From positions 1-5,252 of the forward strand of contig JAQCAK010000168.1 of assembly GCA_027621895.1 (NCBI GenBank): DNA of 5,252 nt, read 5' to 3'. The notes below the pieces were generated by a model. It was not told the DNA's origin. It did not search any database and was given only the letters and a program-made list of their open reading frames with translations. Origin of the DNA: Pseudomonadota bacterium (GTDB lineage: Bacteria > Pseudomonadota > Gammaproteobacteria > Pseudomonadales > Azotimanducaceae). Below, piece by piece: positions 5,105 to 5,252 of this stretch. A program made the position numbers and the translations under genes. Position 1 is the first letter of the stretch. Each line of letters opens with the position of its first letter.

Positions 5105-5252
5105 TTATATATTTAAGCCTGTCTTAAAGTGCTTTCCCAGGGTTTCAGCAAAGGCGTCATTCAGTGGGGCTTCCACGCTGACAGCTGGCTGGCCACCCAG
5201 GGCTGGAATATCCAGCCCACGGGCATGCAGCATCAAATGTGAAAAACCCATC
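5105..5252 (-). CDS. rluC: RluC-like 23S rRNA pseudouridine synthase, C-terminal end (cut by window edge)
   Basis: The last 48 codons of a minus-strand gene that enters from the right edge. The translation begins MGFSHLMLHARGLDIP, continues with QPAVSVEAPLND and ends KTGLNI before TAA at 5105-5107. 'LMLHA-x-x-L' followed by 'V-x-x-x-AP' is the usual end of the RluA/RluC/RluD family, in which the C-terminal strands close the catalytic domain; the catalytic Asp is outside the window. RluC forms three pseudouridines in 23S rRNA. The specific call to RluC rather than a sister family member rests on its place beside maf, yceD and rpmF, as in E. coli. The gap to maf is 22 nt and AT-rich, with no hairpin that would terminate this gene. 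Confidence 0.8.
   Translation of the reverse strand, partial: MGFSHLMLHARGLDIPALGGQPAVSVEAPLNDAFAETLGKHFKTGLNI

Noticed and set aside
1..5252. A previously undescribed system in this window
   Set aside because: Every gene belongs to a well-known conserved housekeeping family in a known order. No unexplained stretch longer than about 150 nt remains, and there are no mobile, defence or repeat signatures.

Overview
This window is a bacterial housekeeping locus. It is a compact type II fatty-acid synthesis cluster joined to a ribosomal-protein gene and two conserved flanking genes. The order and protein sequences point to a gammaproteobacterium. On the minus strand the order is yceD, rpmF, fabD, fabG, acpP, fabF, mltG, with maf (yceF type) divergent on the plus strand and the end of an rluC-like gene convergent with maf. 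This is the arrangement known from Escherichia and Pseudomonas. The YceD start resembles the Pseudomonas-type protein and the ACP is close to that of E. coli. I cannot name a genus. No mobile element, CRISPR array, tRNA or rRNA is visible.

Right to left along the main operon: the end of rluC (5105-5252, minus, cut by the window edge) meets maf (4450-5082, plus) tail to tail. A 65-nt divergent spacer between maf and yceD carries a strong sigma70-type promoter for the minus strand. It has a perfect TTGACA, a 17-bp spacer, TAAGAT and a G/C-rich discriminator. It lies so close to the yceD ATG that the yceD message should be almost leaderless. YceD (rRNA-processing/accumulation family) and bL32 (rpmF) follow, and then fabD begins only 6 nt after rpmF, so plsX and fabH, usual occupants of this position, are absent. 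fabD and fabG overlap by 4 nt. A 153-nt gap with a candidate promoter precedes acpP. A strong hairpin terminator follows acpP, then fabF with a TTG start, and then the start of mltG, also with a TTG start, with no pabC between them.

FabD loads malonyl groups onto ACP (AcpP), FabF condenses them with the growing acyl chain, and FabG reduces the 3-ketoacyl-ACP. The dehydratase, the enoyl reductase, the initiating condensing enzyme and PlsX must be encoded elsewhere. The layout suggests that growth-rate control of ribosome and membrane synthesis is shared through the upstream promoter. ACP, needed in large excess, appears to be set apart by its own promoter and a downstream terminator.

I found no evidence of a new biological system. 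The points worth a second look are small: the loss of plsX/fabH at a clean junction, the near-leaderless promoter, the acpP-fabF terminator, the two TTG starts, and a short in-frame upstream ORF before maf.
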